The notes under the pieces are model-generated. The model was not told the DNA's origin, ran no database searches, and was given only the letters and a program-made list of their open reading frames with translations. Shown one piece after another: positions 8,885 to 17,497 of a stretch of DNA of 64,000 nucleotides. The translations under genes were made by a program, and so were the position numbers. How positions within the stretch are numbered: position 1 is the stretch's first letter; the number at the start of each line of letters is the position of its first letter. Source of the DNA: Streptomyces kurssanovii (GTDB taxonomy: Bacteria; Actinomycetota; Actinomycetes; Streptomycetales; Streptomycetaceae); contig NZ_BMTN01000005.1 in NCBI RefSeq assembly GCF_014649695.1, forward strand, positions 62,001 to 126,000, given 5' to 3'.

Positions 8885-10660
8885 GTGACCGACGACGAGA
8901 TCCTTCTCGGGCTCGCCCTGACGGTGGTGCTCGCCACCGGCTCACAGATCCTGGCGAACAAGCTGCGTGTCCCCGCCCTGATCCTCCTGCTTCCCGTCGG
9001 GTTCGCCGCCGGTGCGATGACGGACGTCATCCACCCGGACAAGCTTCTGGGACCTGCCTTCTCGCCCCTGGTGTCGCTGTCCGTCGCGGTGATCCTCTAC
9101 GACGCCGGTCTGGGACTCGACCTGCGCAAACTCGCCCGCCAAACGCGCGGAATCGTGGGCAGACTGCTCGTGTACGGCGTGCTGCTCACCTTCCTCGTCA
9201 CCGGGGCTGTGGCACCGGCGATGTTCGACATGCCTTTACGCGTGGCAGCGATGCTCGGCATGATCCTCGTCGTCTCGGGGCCCACGGTCGTGGGGCCGTT
9301 GCTCGACTTCGTGCGGCCGAGCGACAAGGTGCGGCGCGTCCTGATGTGGGAGGGCACGCTGACCGACCCGATCGGCGCCATCCTCGGCGCGCTCACCTTC
9401 CACGCGGTGGCCTCGTCGCACCAGATCGACATCGGCCGGGGATACCAGCTGGGCCAGTTCGCCCTCAGCCTGGCCTTCGGGCTGGTCGGCGGTGCCGTGG
9501 GAACGGCGCTGCTGTGGTTCACTCTGCGCACCCTTCGGCTCGGCGAGACGCTGGGGACGCTGGCGCAACTCGCCATCGTGATCGGCGTATCGGCGGTCTG
9601 CGACATCGTGCGGGACGACACGGGGCTCATCGCCGCGATCGTGGCGGGACTGGCCGTCGCCAACATCCGCGGCTTCGACATGCCCGCCCGCCGGCCTTTC
9701 TTCGAGACCCTGGTCCAACTGATCATCGGGCTGCTGTTCATCTCCATCTCCTCCACGGTCACCCCTGCGTCCCTGGTGCCGGTGCTCCTTCCCGCGCTCG
9801 GCCTGATCGCGATCCTCGTCCTGGTGGTCCGACCGATCGTGGCCTTCGCCGCCGCGGCGCGGACGGACCTCTCACGGGGCGAGCGCGCCTTCCTCGGATG
9901 GATGGACCCACGCGGCATCGTCGCGGCGGCAACGGCGTCGGCCTTCTCTGCCGGCCTCGTCGAACGGGGAGTGACCGGGGCGGCGAAAATCCTTCCGATC
10001 ACCTTCATGGTGATCGTGGGAACCGTGCTCCTGTACGCACTGACGGCAGCACCCGTGGCCAGACGGCTGGGCGTCGTCAAGACAGCGGGCACGCGCGTTC
10101 TTCTGGTGGGCGGCGAGCCGTGGGTGGTCGATCTGGGAAGGACCCTGAGGTCCGCAGGCCTGGACGTACTGATGTGGGCGGGACGCGAGGAGTCGCGAGA
10201 AAGGATCAAGGGAGCGGGCCTCGAGCTGGCCAAGGGCGATCTGCTGGCCACGGCCATCAACCCCGGGGCGCGTCTGGAGGGCGTGACGGCCGTCTTCCTG
10301 GCCACCGACGACGACGACTTCAATGCGCTCGGCTCGATCGTGATGCAGGACAACGTCGAGGGTCCCGTCTACCGGGTGGGGCCACCGCACGACAGCCACG
10401 GCGTGGGCGCCCCGTACACCGGCGGCGACATCCTCTTCGGCCGCTCCCTCGTCCGACACGTCCTCGCGGAGCGCTACGAACGCGGCGCCCGGTTCGTTGT
10501 GCGGCCAGCCACTGCCCCGCTGCCCCAAGAGCACGACGTGCTCTTCGTGGTGCGGGCGGACCGCCGGCTGGAGCCGGTCACAGAGACGCAGAAGACCACT
10601 CCGCAGGAAGGGGACACCGTCATCCTCCTGGGGCCCGCAACGGACACGGCCCTGCGCTGA
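8885..10660 (+). CDS. Cation:proton antiporter (CPA family) with C-terminal TrkA-N-like domain
   Basis: 591 residues. About the first 390 form a Na+/H+ exchanger-type membrane domain of some 12 helices, with the VSGPTVVGPLLDFVRP and WEGTLTDPIGAILGAL segments typical of NhaP-like carriers. The rest begins with RVLLVGGEPWVVDLGRTLRSAG, a degenerate Rossmann TrkA-N fold, and has the ATDDDDFNALGSIV signature of RCK/TrkA regulators. Together this suggests nucleotide-regulated K+ or Na+ efflux coupled to proton entry. Start is GTG at 8885 with GAAGGA 7 bases upstream. It follows cydB by 63 bases and is probably the last gene of that transcription unit; the next gene converges on it. Confidence 0.88.
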   Translation: MTDDEILLGLALTVVLATGSQILANKLRVPALILLLPVGFAAGAMTDVIHPDKLLGPAFSPLVSLSVAVILYDAGLGLDLRKLARQTRGIVGRLLVYGVLLTFLVTGAVAPAMFDMPLRVAAMLGMILVVSGPTVVGPLLDFVRPSDKVRRVLMWEGTLTDPIGAILGALTFHAVASSHQIDIGRGYQLGQFALSLAFGLVGGAVGTALLWFTLRTLRLGETLGTLAQLAIVIGVSAVCDIVRDDTGLIAAIVAGLAVANIRGFDMPARRPFFETLVQLIIGLLFISISSTVTPASLVPVLLPALGLIAILVLVVRPIVAFAAAARTDLSRGERAFLGWMDPRGIVAAATASAFSAGLVERGVTGAAKILPITFMVIVGTVLLYALTAAPVARRLGVVKTAGTRVLLVGGEPWVVDLGRTLRSAGLDVLMWAGREESRERIKGAGLELAKGDLLATAINPGARLEGVTAVFLATDDDDFNALGSIVMQDNVEGPVYRVGPPHDSHGVGAPYTGGDILFGRSLVRHVLAERYERGARFVVRPATAPLPQEHDVLFVVRADRRLEPVTETQKTTPQEGDTVILLGPATDTALR

Positions 10661-10704
10661 GGACTCGCGCGGCCGGCCCCGGGGCTCACACTCCCTTTGC
10701 TTCC

Positions 10705-12528
10705 CTAGAGCATGGCGTCCAAGGTGATCGCCGCGTCGATCAGGGCCAAGTGCGTGAAGGCCTGGGGGAAGTTCCCCAGCTGTCGGCCTGTCAGGTCGAT
10801 CTCCTCGGAGTACAGGCCCAGGTGGTTGGCGTACGTGAGCATCTTCTCCAGCACCAGCCTGGCCATGTCGGTGCGTCCGGCGCGGGCGAGGGCGTCGACG
10901 TACATGAACGTGCACAGGGAGAAGGTTCCCTCGGAGCCACGCAACCCGTCGGGGGACGCCTCGGGGTTGTAGCGGTAGACGAGGCTGTCGCTGACCAGTT
11001 CCTGATCCATCGCGTCCAGGGTCGACTTCCACATCGGATCGTCCGGTGTGATGAAGCCGACCGTCGGCATGCGCAGCAGGGAGGAGTCGAGCACATCCTC
11101 TCCGTAGTGCTGCACGAATGCCTGCTTGTTCGGGTCCCAGCCCTTGCCGAGCACCTGCTCGTAGATCTCGTCCCGTGCGTCGACCCAGCGTCCACGCGCC
11201 GCGGGACGGCCGTCGTCGTCGGCGATCCGCAGGGCACGATCGAAGGCCACCCACGACATCACGCGACCGTAGGTGAAGTCCTTCCGGCCGCCGCGGGTCT
11301 CCCACAGCCCTTCACCCGGCTGGTCCCAGTGGTCGACGAGCCAGTCCAGCAGCGTGTGCAGCGCCTTCCAGCCTCCGTGGTCGAGGTGCATGCCGTGCTG
11401 GTGCGCGAAGTAGATGCTGTCGAGGGCCTCGCCGTAGATGTCCAGCTGAAGCTGGCTCGCCGCTCCGTTGCCGATGCGGACCGGGGCGGAACCGCAGTAC
11501 CCCTCCCAGTGCTCCAGGGTCTCCTCGACCAGGTCGGCGGAGCCGTCGACCCGGTACATGATGTTCAACGGCCCGGTACCGTTTCCGGCGCCGGCCTCTT
11601 CCTTCACCCGGTCGTGCAGCCATCCGATGAACGCGGCCGCCTCTTCCTTGAAACCCATGCCCAGCAGGGCGTACACGGAGAACGAAGCGTCACGGATCCA
11701 GGTGAACCGGTAGTCCCAGTTACGCTCTCCACCCAGTTGCTCGGGCAGTCCCGCCGTCGGAGCGGCGACCAGCGCCCCGGTCGGCGCGTAGGTCATGAGC
11801 TTCAGCGTCACGGCCGAACGTTCCAACGCCTCCCGCCAGCGGCCGGAGTAGGTGGACTGCCTCAGCCAGGAACGCCAGAAGCTGACCGTCTCGTCGAAGA
11901 GCTGCTCGAACTCCTCCACGCGAACCTCGTGCGGAGGTCCTCCGGGGGACGACTCCATGACCAGGCCGCGCTGCTGTCCCGCCCGCAGAGTCAGCGAGAA
12001 GCGCAGGTCCTTGTCACCCGAGAGGGCGTTCAACAGCCGCTCGTCGTGCGGCTCGCGGACGGGGTGGACAGCCAGGTGCATGTCCTCCGAGGTGAACAGG
12101 GCCCCGTGCTCCGAGATGTGCAGTTCGTGTGGCTTGCGGCCGTAGTCGAAGCGTGGAGCGATCTCCCCCTCGAACGTCATGCTGCCGCGGACACAGCGCA
12201 GCATGCGGACGAGACGGTGCCGGTCAGTGGCGGTCGTTCCGGTCACCGGCATGAAGTCGACGACCTCCCCCGCCCCGGTCTCGGTCATGAAGCGCGTCAC
12301 GAGAACGGCGGTGTCAGGGTGGTAGAGCTGCTTGGTCGTGTAGGTGCCCGCAGCCGGCCGCACGGTGAAGTGGCCGCCCTTCCGCCGGTCCAGCAGGGCT
12401 CCGAAAATGCTCGGCGAGTCGAACCGCGGACAGCAGAACCAGTCGATCGTCGCATCGGTCGTCACCAGAGCCGCGGTCTGCAGATCACCGATCAGCCCGT
12501 GGTCCTCGATCAGGGGGTAGTCGTCCAT
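10705..12528 (-). CDS. Glycoside hydrolase family 15 protein (glucoamylase/trehalase-like)
   Basis: 607 residues, the common size for actinobacterial GH15 enzymes that release glucose from alpha-glucans or trehalose. The N-terminal beta domain starts with LIEDHGLIGDLQTAALV and has the IDWFCCPRFDSPSIF motif. The (alpha/alpha)6 barrel shows NWDYRFTWIRDASFSVYAL near residue 275. The C-terminal end has LYSEEIDLTGRQLGNFPQAF, which contains the catalytic-base region. No signal peptide, so it is cytoplasmic, as for trehalases of this family. ATG at 12528 follows AAAGGGGT. It is monocistronic and converges on the antiporter gene. Whether the substrate is trehalose or a maltooligosaccharide cannot be decided here. 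Confidence 0.92.
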   Translation of the reverse strand: MDDYPLIEDHGLIGDLQTAALVTTDATIDWFCCPRFDSPSIFGALLDRRKGGHFTVRPAAGTYTTKQLYHPDTAVLVTRFMTETGAGEVVDFMPVTGTTATDRHRLVRMLRCVRGSMTFEGEIAPRFDYGRKPHELHISEHGALFTSEDMHLAVHPVREPHDERLLNALSGDKDLRFSLTLRAGQQRGLVMESSPGGPPHEVRVEEFEQLFDETVSFWRSWLRQSTYSGRWREALERSAVTLKLMTYAPTGALVAAPTAGLPEQLGGERNWDYRFTWIRDASFSVYALLGMGFKEEAAAFIGWLHDRVKEEAGAGNGTGPLNIMYRVDGSADLVEETLEHWEGYCGSAPVRIGNGAASQLQLDIYGEALDSIYFAHQHGMHLDHGGWKALHTLLDWLVDHWDQPGEGLWETRGGRKDFTYGRVMSWVAFDRALRIADDDGRPAARGRWVDARDEIYEQVLGKGWDPNKQAFVQHYGEDVLDSSLLRMPTVGFITPDDPMWKSTLDAMDQELVSDSLVYRYNPEASPDGLRGSEGTFSLCTFMYVDALARAGRTDMARLVLEKMLTYANHLGLYSEEIDLTGRQLGNFPQAFTHLALIDAAITLDAML

Positions 12529-12791
12529 CGTGCACCCCTTTCAGCCCGGTCGATCAGGAACGGGCACCATGACGCGGTGGACGCGGAGCACCGGGACGCC
12601 ACGGAGTCAGCTTAGGCCGACGATGTCGGCCCGTCCTGGCGAGAAAGCCGCACAAGGCGGCGGTGGCGGTTCCCCTGCTGCTGCGCCGGTCACGCTGTCG
12701 CTTTACCGTGAGATGACGCCGGTCCCGCCAAGGAGTCCGCCGTCCCGTGTGCCTCAAGAACACGTGACTCCTCCGGGTGAAGGGGCGTGAC

Positions 12792-12900
12792 ATGGGTGCC
12801 ATGACGTCCTGGGCGGCCCGGTTCAGATTGCGGCAATACGCCAAGGCGAGCCTGTGGATCGTGCCGATGCTCGGTCTCGGGGCGGCGACATCGTGTGGGC
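12792..12900 (+). pseudogene. N-terminal scrap of a DUF2254-like membrane protein
   Basis: A short plus-strand frame begins at ATG 12792 and reads RLRQYAKASLWIVPMLGLG about 10 residues in. That is the start pattern of DUF2254 membrane proteins (a charged stretch, then S-L-W-x-x-P and a first helix). The resemblance ends within about 35 codons, at ATSCGPW, where the sequence runs into the 3' end of the convergent SHOCT gene. Full-length members exceed 400 residues, so all but the first helix is missing. Identification rests on a short stretch. Confidence 0.4.
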
Positions 12901-12930
12901 CGTGGCGGGTCGTCGAGGAGCTCGTCCCGA

Positions 12931-13221
12931 TCAGAGCTCAAGGATGCGGCTCTTCTGTGCCGCGAACTCGGCCTCGGAGAGCACCCCTTGCTCCTTGAGC
13001 TGAGCGAGCTCCTTCAACTGCGAAATCTTCGTGTCCATCGACACAGCGGGTGCGGGTGCGGGTGCCGGAGTGCTGTAGGCCTCGCGCGGCGCCGCGGCGC
13101 TCTGTCCGTAGTCCTGTTGCGCCCATCGGCCGGCCTGCCGGCGCGAGACCCGGTTGGAGACGGCGGTGGCGGTACCGGAGACGACCGCGGTGCGGGCGAC
13201 TCCGCGAAGCAGACCAGGCAT
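12931..13221 (-). CDS. SHOCT-domain protein
   Basis: 96-residue protein. The N-terminal half (MPGLLRGVARTAVVSGTATA, then an Arg-rich linker and an Ala/Pro stretch) is typical of the short membrane-proximal SHOCT proteins of streptomycetes. The C-terminal 30 residues are a clear SHOCT motif: ISQLKELAQLKEQGVLSEAE then FAAQKSRILEL. SHOCT motifs often mediate oligomerisation or membrane association; no activity is known. ATG at 13221 is chosen because it begins the conserved N-terminus and has GGAACC upstream. It follows the DUF6325 gene by 34 bases and is almost certainly co-transcribed with it. Confidence 0.85.
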   Translation of the reverse strand: MPGLLRGVARTAVVSGTATAVSNRVSRRQAGRWAQQDYGQSAAAPREAYSTPAPAPAPAVSMDTKISQLKELAQLKEQGVLSEAEFAAQKSRILEL

Positions 13222-13255
13222 GACAGGTTCCTTGTCGTCGGGCGGGCGTCGACCG

Positions 13256-13708
13256 TCAAGAGGCGGATCCCGCCTCGACGGCCTCCAGAACCGCCATGAG
13301 ATCCTCGGGCGGGATCCTTCCGTTGGCGACCATCCGTGCTCCGCTGCGGCGCAGGGCCGCTGCCAGCGGCGCGGCCCACAGGTTCTCGTACACGATGACG
13401 CCCGCGGAGTTGCCGGGTTCGAGGACGGTGGCGGCCTCTTGGAGGTCGTCCTCGCCGAGCAGGCCCGAGGAGGCACCCTCGAACACGGCCAGGTCGAGTT
13501 CCCCGTCGCCGTCCATGTCGGTGAGCTTGAGCGCTCTGACCGAACCGTCTGCCTCTTTACGGACGAAGGACAGGTCGAGGATGCGGATGATGCGCCGCTC
13601 GACGAGTTCGAGCAGCAGGGGCAGGCCTTCGCCGGTCATGCGATTGCCCGGGAACTCCAGGATCAGGTAATCGACAGGGCCCATCTCGGAGAGTTCGTCG
13701 ACGCTCAT
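13256..13708 (-). CDS. DUF6325 family protein
   Basis: 150-residue soluble protein that starts MSVDELSEMGPVDYLILEFP, the hallmark start of DUF6325 (formerly annotated as DUF1269-like). Two halves with a V-x-D-L-x-F-V-R-K-E strand and a late PPEDLMAVLEA helix suggest a ferredoxin-like fold. ATG at 13708 has CGAGGAG 6-12 bases upstream. It pairs with the downstream SHOCT gene as in many actinobacterial genomes, usually in membrane-stress or envelope contexts. Function is unknown. Confidence 0.85.
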   Translation of the reverse strand: MSVDELSEMGPVDYLILEFPGNRMTGEGLPLLLELVERRIIRILDLSFVRKEADGSVRALKLTDMDGDGELDLAVFEGASSGLLGEDDLQEAATVLEPGNSAGVIVYENLWAAPLAAALRRSGARMVANGRIPPEDLMAVLEAVEAGSAS

Positions 13709-14099
13709 ACCGACTCCTCGTCTGGCGGCTTTCCACCTCCGACGGTGCGGCAGCCGCGCCCCGACCGCACTCATTGCCGCCTTCCATTCCAACACCGCAG
13801 TACCTCGCAGGCATCTTCGGGCAATCGGAGCCACTGCTGTCCTTGCGGCGAGGCGGACACCGTCCTGCTGGAACGCCTTTACCTCGCCGGCCGTACGGGG
13901 GTGAGGTCCGACGTGGGTTCGCCGCCGATGAATCGGGCCGGGGGAAGCCAGGCTGTGCGCAGCAGTGTGTGGCGAGGTCGATCAGTGTCGGGTCCTGGCC
14001 GGCTGGTGCGGCTGATGCTTGTGGGGGTTGCATCTCATCGATGCGGGCCTGCTGAGGAGGGGCAGCAACTGCCTGCCGCGCCATGACGTCCTTGGGGAC
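13709..14099. other. Intergenic region between divergent genes; no gene supported
   Basis: These 390 bases separate the minus-strand DUF6325 gene from the plus-strand pentapeptide gene and should hold promoters for both. No convincing coding frame, hairpin or repeat is visible. Long GC-rich open frames on the minus strand here lack a start with a ribosome site and any recognisable family. Confidence 0.4.
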
Positions 14100-15878
14100 A
14101 TGACGGACCCCAGTCCTGCTTCGGCCCTGACCTCGCCGCCGTGGCCGCACTGCGGTCACGGCGCTGCCTCTGAGACCGATCCGGTCGGCTGCCGCGGTGT
14201 CCACGTCACCGGCCATACCTCATGCCTGGTCCACCTCAGCAGTAGTGACCGCGCTTCCTACTTCGCCGGTCTGCAGCCTGGTGCCGACCTTGACCACCGG
14301 GGCACCCCCTTCACCGAGGATCTGCTGGCTCAGCTGCTTCATGCCCTGCTCGAACCCGCCACTGGCCGGCCACGTATCGGCACCGCCCGGTTCGAGGGGG
14401 CGAGCTTCACCGGTGTCGCCCGGTTCGACGAAGTGAGCGTCAGCGGCGTCGCCGACTTCAGCAACGCCGGCTTCACCGATACCGCCGTGTTCAGCGGGGC
14501 GACCTTCAGCCACGTCGTCTCTTTCGGTGGGGCGCGGTTCAACGGCGCCGCCCGGTTCCGCGGGACGCGGTTCAACGGTGACTTCCTCTCCGGCGCCGCC
14601 CGGTTCGGCGGGGCGCGATTCGACGGCACCGCCGAGTTCACCAGTGCACGGTTCACGTGCGACGCCCGGTTCGAAAGGGCCACCTTCACCGGCCCGGTTC
14701 GGTTCACCATGGTGAGTTTCGGCAGCTCTGCCCGCTTCGACGAAGCGACTTTCACCAGCCACGCCTATTTCGGTGGGGCGACCTTCTTCCTCGACGCCGA
14801 CTTCCGCAGGGTGACCTTTCCCGCCCGCGCCGCCTTCAGCGAGGTGACCTTCACCTACGACGTTGTGTTCAGCGAGGCGAGGTTCGAGGTGGAACAGCAT
14901 GTGGGACCACTGGTGTGCGGCGGAACAGTGGACCTGGACGGTGCGGTGTTCAGGGCACCGATGACAGTGGAGATCGCCGCGACGAAGGTCTCGCTGCGGC
15001 GGGCGCGTTGGGAGTCCACGGCAGCCCTGCGGCTGCGCTACGCCGTGGTGGACCTCGCCGGCGCGCTGCTGGAGTACCCGCTTGCCCTTGCCGTCGAACC
15101 GGCGCCCTTCACCCACAGCATGCAGCGCTTCATGGCGGAGGATGTGCTGGCGGAGCAGAGCCCCGGGGTACGGATCTCCTCTGTGGCAGGGGTGGACGCC
15201 GCGCACCTGTCGCTGACTGACGTGGACCTGTCCGGGTGCCTGTTCGCGGGCGCGGTCCATCTCGACCAGATCCGCCTGGACGGCCGGATCCGTTTCGCCC
15301 GCCCACCCGTCGGCTGGGACCGCCGCAGGCTCTTCCTGACGCGCTGGTCACGGCCCCGCACGCTGGCTGAGGAGCATCACTGGCGCGCCGCTGTCTGCGG
15401 CCAGACAGCCAACGAGGGGCCCTTGTCCGACCGGTTCTGGCGGACCGGAGAGCACCATCCCGACGTGGAGCGCACCCCCGGGCCGGAGATGCTGGCAGCG
15501 TTGTACCGGCAGCTCCGCAAGGCGCTGGAGGACAGCAAGAACGAGCCGGGAGCCGCCGACTTCTACTACGGCGAATCCGAGATGCGTCGCCGTGACCGCG
15601 ATCCCGACGGCAGCACCCCGCTGCCCGAGCGTCTGCTGCTCCACCTGTGCTGGGCGGTCTCCGGTTATGGGCTGCGCGCCTCCCGCGCCCTGGCCTGGCT
15701 GGGCAGTGCCATGGCCGCCACCGTGGTGGTGATGATGCTGTGGGGCCTCCCTCTCGACGGCTCGAAGCCGACCAGTACCGGCCGCCAGGTCGAGCCCGGT
15801 CAGCAGCTCGTTCTGACCACACCGTCGGAGGCCCACTCGAGGAGTCTCACGGTCAGCTCCTGGCCGGCGTACCGGTGA
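14100..15878 (+). CDS. Pentapeptide-repeat protein with C-terminal membrane helix, probably 3'-truncated
   Basis: 592 residues. After an N-terminal region with Cys/His spacing (PPWPHCGHG, GCRGVHVTGHTSCLVHL), about 35 tandem A(D/R)F-x-x-type pentapeptides run from roughly residue 95 to 270 (for example ARFEGASFTGVARFDEVSVS), predicting a right-handed beta helix. A second repeat block and a domain with RRKALEDSKNEPGAADFYYG-like ending in a TM helix (ALAWLGSAMAATVVVMMLWG, near residue 540) follow. From memory, relatives continue for some 60 residues after this helix with a second helix ending in VRGRVKR. Here the protein stops after SSWPAYR, 36 bases before a convergent gene. A matching orphan end lies at 58.25 kb. 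ATG at 14100 was chosen over in-frame upstream codons because the conserved start MTDPSPASALTSPPWPH begins there. Confidence 0.85.
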   Translation: MTDPSPASALTSPPWPHCGHGAASETDPVGCRGVHVTGHTSCLVHLSSSDRASYFAGLQPGADLDHRGTPFTEDLLAQLLHALLEPATGRPRIGTARFEGASFTGVARFDEVSVSGVADFSNAGFTDTAVFSGATFSHVVSFGGARFNGAARFRGTRFNGDFLSGAARFGGARFDGTAEFTSARFTCDARFERATFTGPVRFTMVSFGSSARFDEATFTSHAYFGGATFFLDADFRRVTFPARAAFSEVTFTYDVVFSEARFEVEQHVGPLVCGGTVDLDGAVFRAPMTVEIAATKVSLRRARWESTAALRLRYAVVDLAGALLEYPLALAVEPAPFTHSMQRFMAEDVLAEQSPGVRISSVAGVDAAHLSLTDVDLSGCLFAGAVHLDQIRLDGRIRFARPPVGWDRRRLFLTRWSRPRTLAEEHHWRAAVCGQTANEGPLSDRFWRTGEHHPDVERTPGPEMLAALYRQLRKALEDSKNEPGAADFYYGESEMRRRDRDPDGSTPLPERLLLHLCWAVSGYGLRASRALAWLGSAMAATVVVMMLWGLPLDGSKPTSTGRQVEPGQQLVLTTPSEAHSRSLTVSSWPAYR

Positions 15879-15914
15879 TCGAGGAAGCGCATCGGCATAC
15901 AACCTCTTGCCGTG

Positions 15915-17258
15915 TCACACGCCGCTCGGCCAGGTCTCCTCCTCGCCCGCGTCGGCGGGGGCCGTGTGCAGGGGGGTCAGAGCGGTGGTGCGGTCGATGT
16001 AGCAGAAGGCGTCGTAGCGTTCTCCGACGACGGTGGCCACGTAGTTCCCCCACTTCTCCCGCTCCGGCCGGTAGACCACGCCGATCGCTCGGTGGTCGCA
16101 CACGTCGTCGAGCCAGGGCGGCCGGGTGGTGCCCCCTGCGTCGGAGTGTGTCCCCGTCGGCGGGAAGACGAAGAGCCCGGAATCACCAGGCAGCGCCCGG
16201 TGCATCGAGTCCTCCAGACTGCCGTCACGGGCCGGCGGCACCTGCATCGCGCGGACGCGCCCGCCCCAGCGGTCGGACGCGATCACGGTGCCTTGGTAGG
16301 AGCCGAAGCCGACCAGCACGACGCCGTCGTCCTCGTGGCGCTCCCTGACCAGCTGACCGACGTTGACCAGGCCGGCTGCCGCCATGTCGGTGGCACGGGC
16401 ATCGCCCACATGGGTGTTGTGCTCCCAGACCACCGCTTTGGACCGCGGCCCGTGGTAGTCCATGAGCCGGTCGAGGGTGTCCGCCATGTGGTGGTCCCGG
16501 ATGTTCCACGATTCCGGACCGCCCCGGAGCATCGCCCGGTAGTAGCGTTCCGCACCGGACAGCACCTCGGCGTTCTGCCGGGCGGCGAAGCCGGCCGGCC
16601 CGCCGTCCGCGGCTGCCGCCTGCTCCGCGCTGTGCCGCAGGTGTACCAACAGCTCACGTACCTCCGGCTCACAGCCGGACGGCACCAGCTCGGTGGCCAT
16701 CGCATAGGACTGCGGGTCCTCCGCGTACGGCTCGAAGCACCGGTAGGCGTCCAAAGCCCGGTCGACCGCGTCGGGTACGTGCTCGCTCAGGTAGTCGCGC
16801 ACCGCTTGCAGCGACTCCCACAGGCTGTACACGTCCAGGCCGAAGAACCCGGCGCGCCGGTCCTGCGGCAGCGGGGCGTTGTGTTCGCGGAGCCACCGGC
16901 AGAAACGGGCGACGTCGGTGTTCGCCCACATCCATGTCGGCCATCGGTCGAAGTCCTCCAGCACGCCCACGGGGTCCTCGGGCGCTCCCGGTGCGCCCGT
17001 CACAGAGCAGTGCACAGCGTGGCAGTCGGGCCAGTCGCCCTCCACGGCGACGAAGGAGAAGCCCTTCTCCTCGATCAGCCGCCGGGTCAGCAGGTCGCGC
17101 CACCGGTAGTACTCGGACGTACCGTGCGACGCCTCTCCCAGCAGCACGTACCTCGCGTCACCGATCCGCGTCAGCAGCGGATCCAGCGACTCGGGCCCGG
17201 CCAGGGGCAGCGCATCCTGGCGGATCCGGAACGGATGCCCAACGGTGGCGGGAGTCAT
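15915..17258 (-). CDS. Erythromycin esterase family protein
   Basis: 447 residues, matching the family's size. Conserved blocks are YVLLGEASHGTSEYYRWR (residue 35 on), SFVAVEGDWPDCHAV, the NIRDHHMADTL segment, VVWEHNTHVGDARATDM and VVLVGFGSYQGTVIAS. Family members hydrolyse the lactone of macrolides, but many, like this type found singly in soil actinomycetes, have other or unknown substrates. So a resistance role is possible, not shown. ATG at 17258 has GGAGGCT 5 bases upstream. It is monocistronic and converges on the pentapeptide gene. Confidence 0.9.
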   Translation of the reverse strand: MTPATVGHPFRIRQDALPLAGPESLDPLLTRIGDARYVLLGEASHGTSEYYRWRDLLTRRLIEEKGFSFVAVEGDWPDCHAVHCSVTGAPGAPEDPVGVLEDFDRWPTWMWANTDVARFCRWLREHNAPLPQDRRAGFFGLDVYSLWESLQAVRDYLSEHVPDAVDRALDAYRCFEPYAEDPQSYAMATELVPSGCEPEVRELLVHLRHSAEQAAAADGGPAGFAARQNAEVLSGAERYYRAMLRGGPESWNIRDHHMADTLDRLMDYHGPRSKAVVWEHNTHVGDARATDMAAAGLVNVGQLVRERHEDDGVVLVGFGSYQGTVIASDRWGGRVRAMQVPPARDGSLEDSMHRALPGDSGLFVFPPTGTHSDAGGTTRPPWLDDVCDHRAIGVVYRPEREKWGNYVATVVGERYDAFCYIDRTTALTPLHTAPADAGEEETWPSGV

Positions 17259-17497
17259 GGAGCCTCCTCACATCGGAACCGCTTGAGGCCACCGGATGCC
17301 CCACTGCGTCTCTTCGCACGTCGCGGTCTGCCGGGCGGGTAGCCCTCCTGACCCGGGGGCATGCGCCTGCCGGAGCCGGAATTCGCCAGAGGGAGGGGCA
17401 CTGCCACAGGCTCGCGCGGGTACAGGACCCGGACTCCCTCGGGAGATGACAGGCGCCGGCACGCATGAAGGGGGCGCTGTCTGCCTACTCGGGAATC

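Noticed and set aside
9097-10353. 418-codon minus-strand frame opposite the antiporter gene
   Set aside because: Ser/Arg/Thr-rich low-complexity translation, antisense to clear membrane-helix coding; no ribosome site.
2564-10660. Antibiotic biosynthesis cluster reading of the cyclase-GMC-SDR genes
   Set aside because: No PKS, NRPS, terpene or RiPP core genes are present. The genes are better read as general oxidoreductases next to cydAB.
9346-12615. Very long (over 1000 codons) plus-strand open frame running through the antiporter and GH15 genes
   Set aside because: It is an alternative frame of the antiporter and then antisense to the GH15 gene, rich in Arg/Gly/Ala with no family. Long shadow frames are expected at this GC content.
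14380-14900. Regular short repeats that could suggest a CRISPR or satellite array
   Set aside because: The periodicity is 15 bases and in frame, explained by pentapeptide coding; there are no unique spacers between identical repeats.
14220-15260. 346-codon minus-strand Gly/Glu/Ala repeat protein opposite the pentapeptide gene
   Set aside because: Its repeats are the antisense image of the pentapeptide repeats on the plus strand.
15915-17258. Macrolide resistance gene
   Set aside because: The family is right, but isolated genomic members of this type often have other roles and no macrolide cluster is nearby, so resistance is left as a possibility only.
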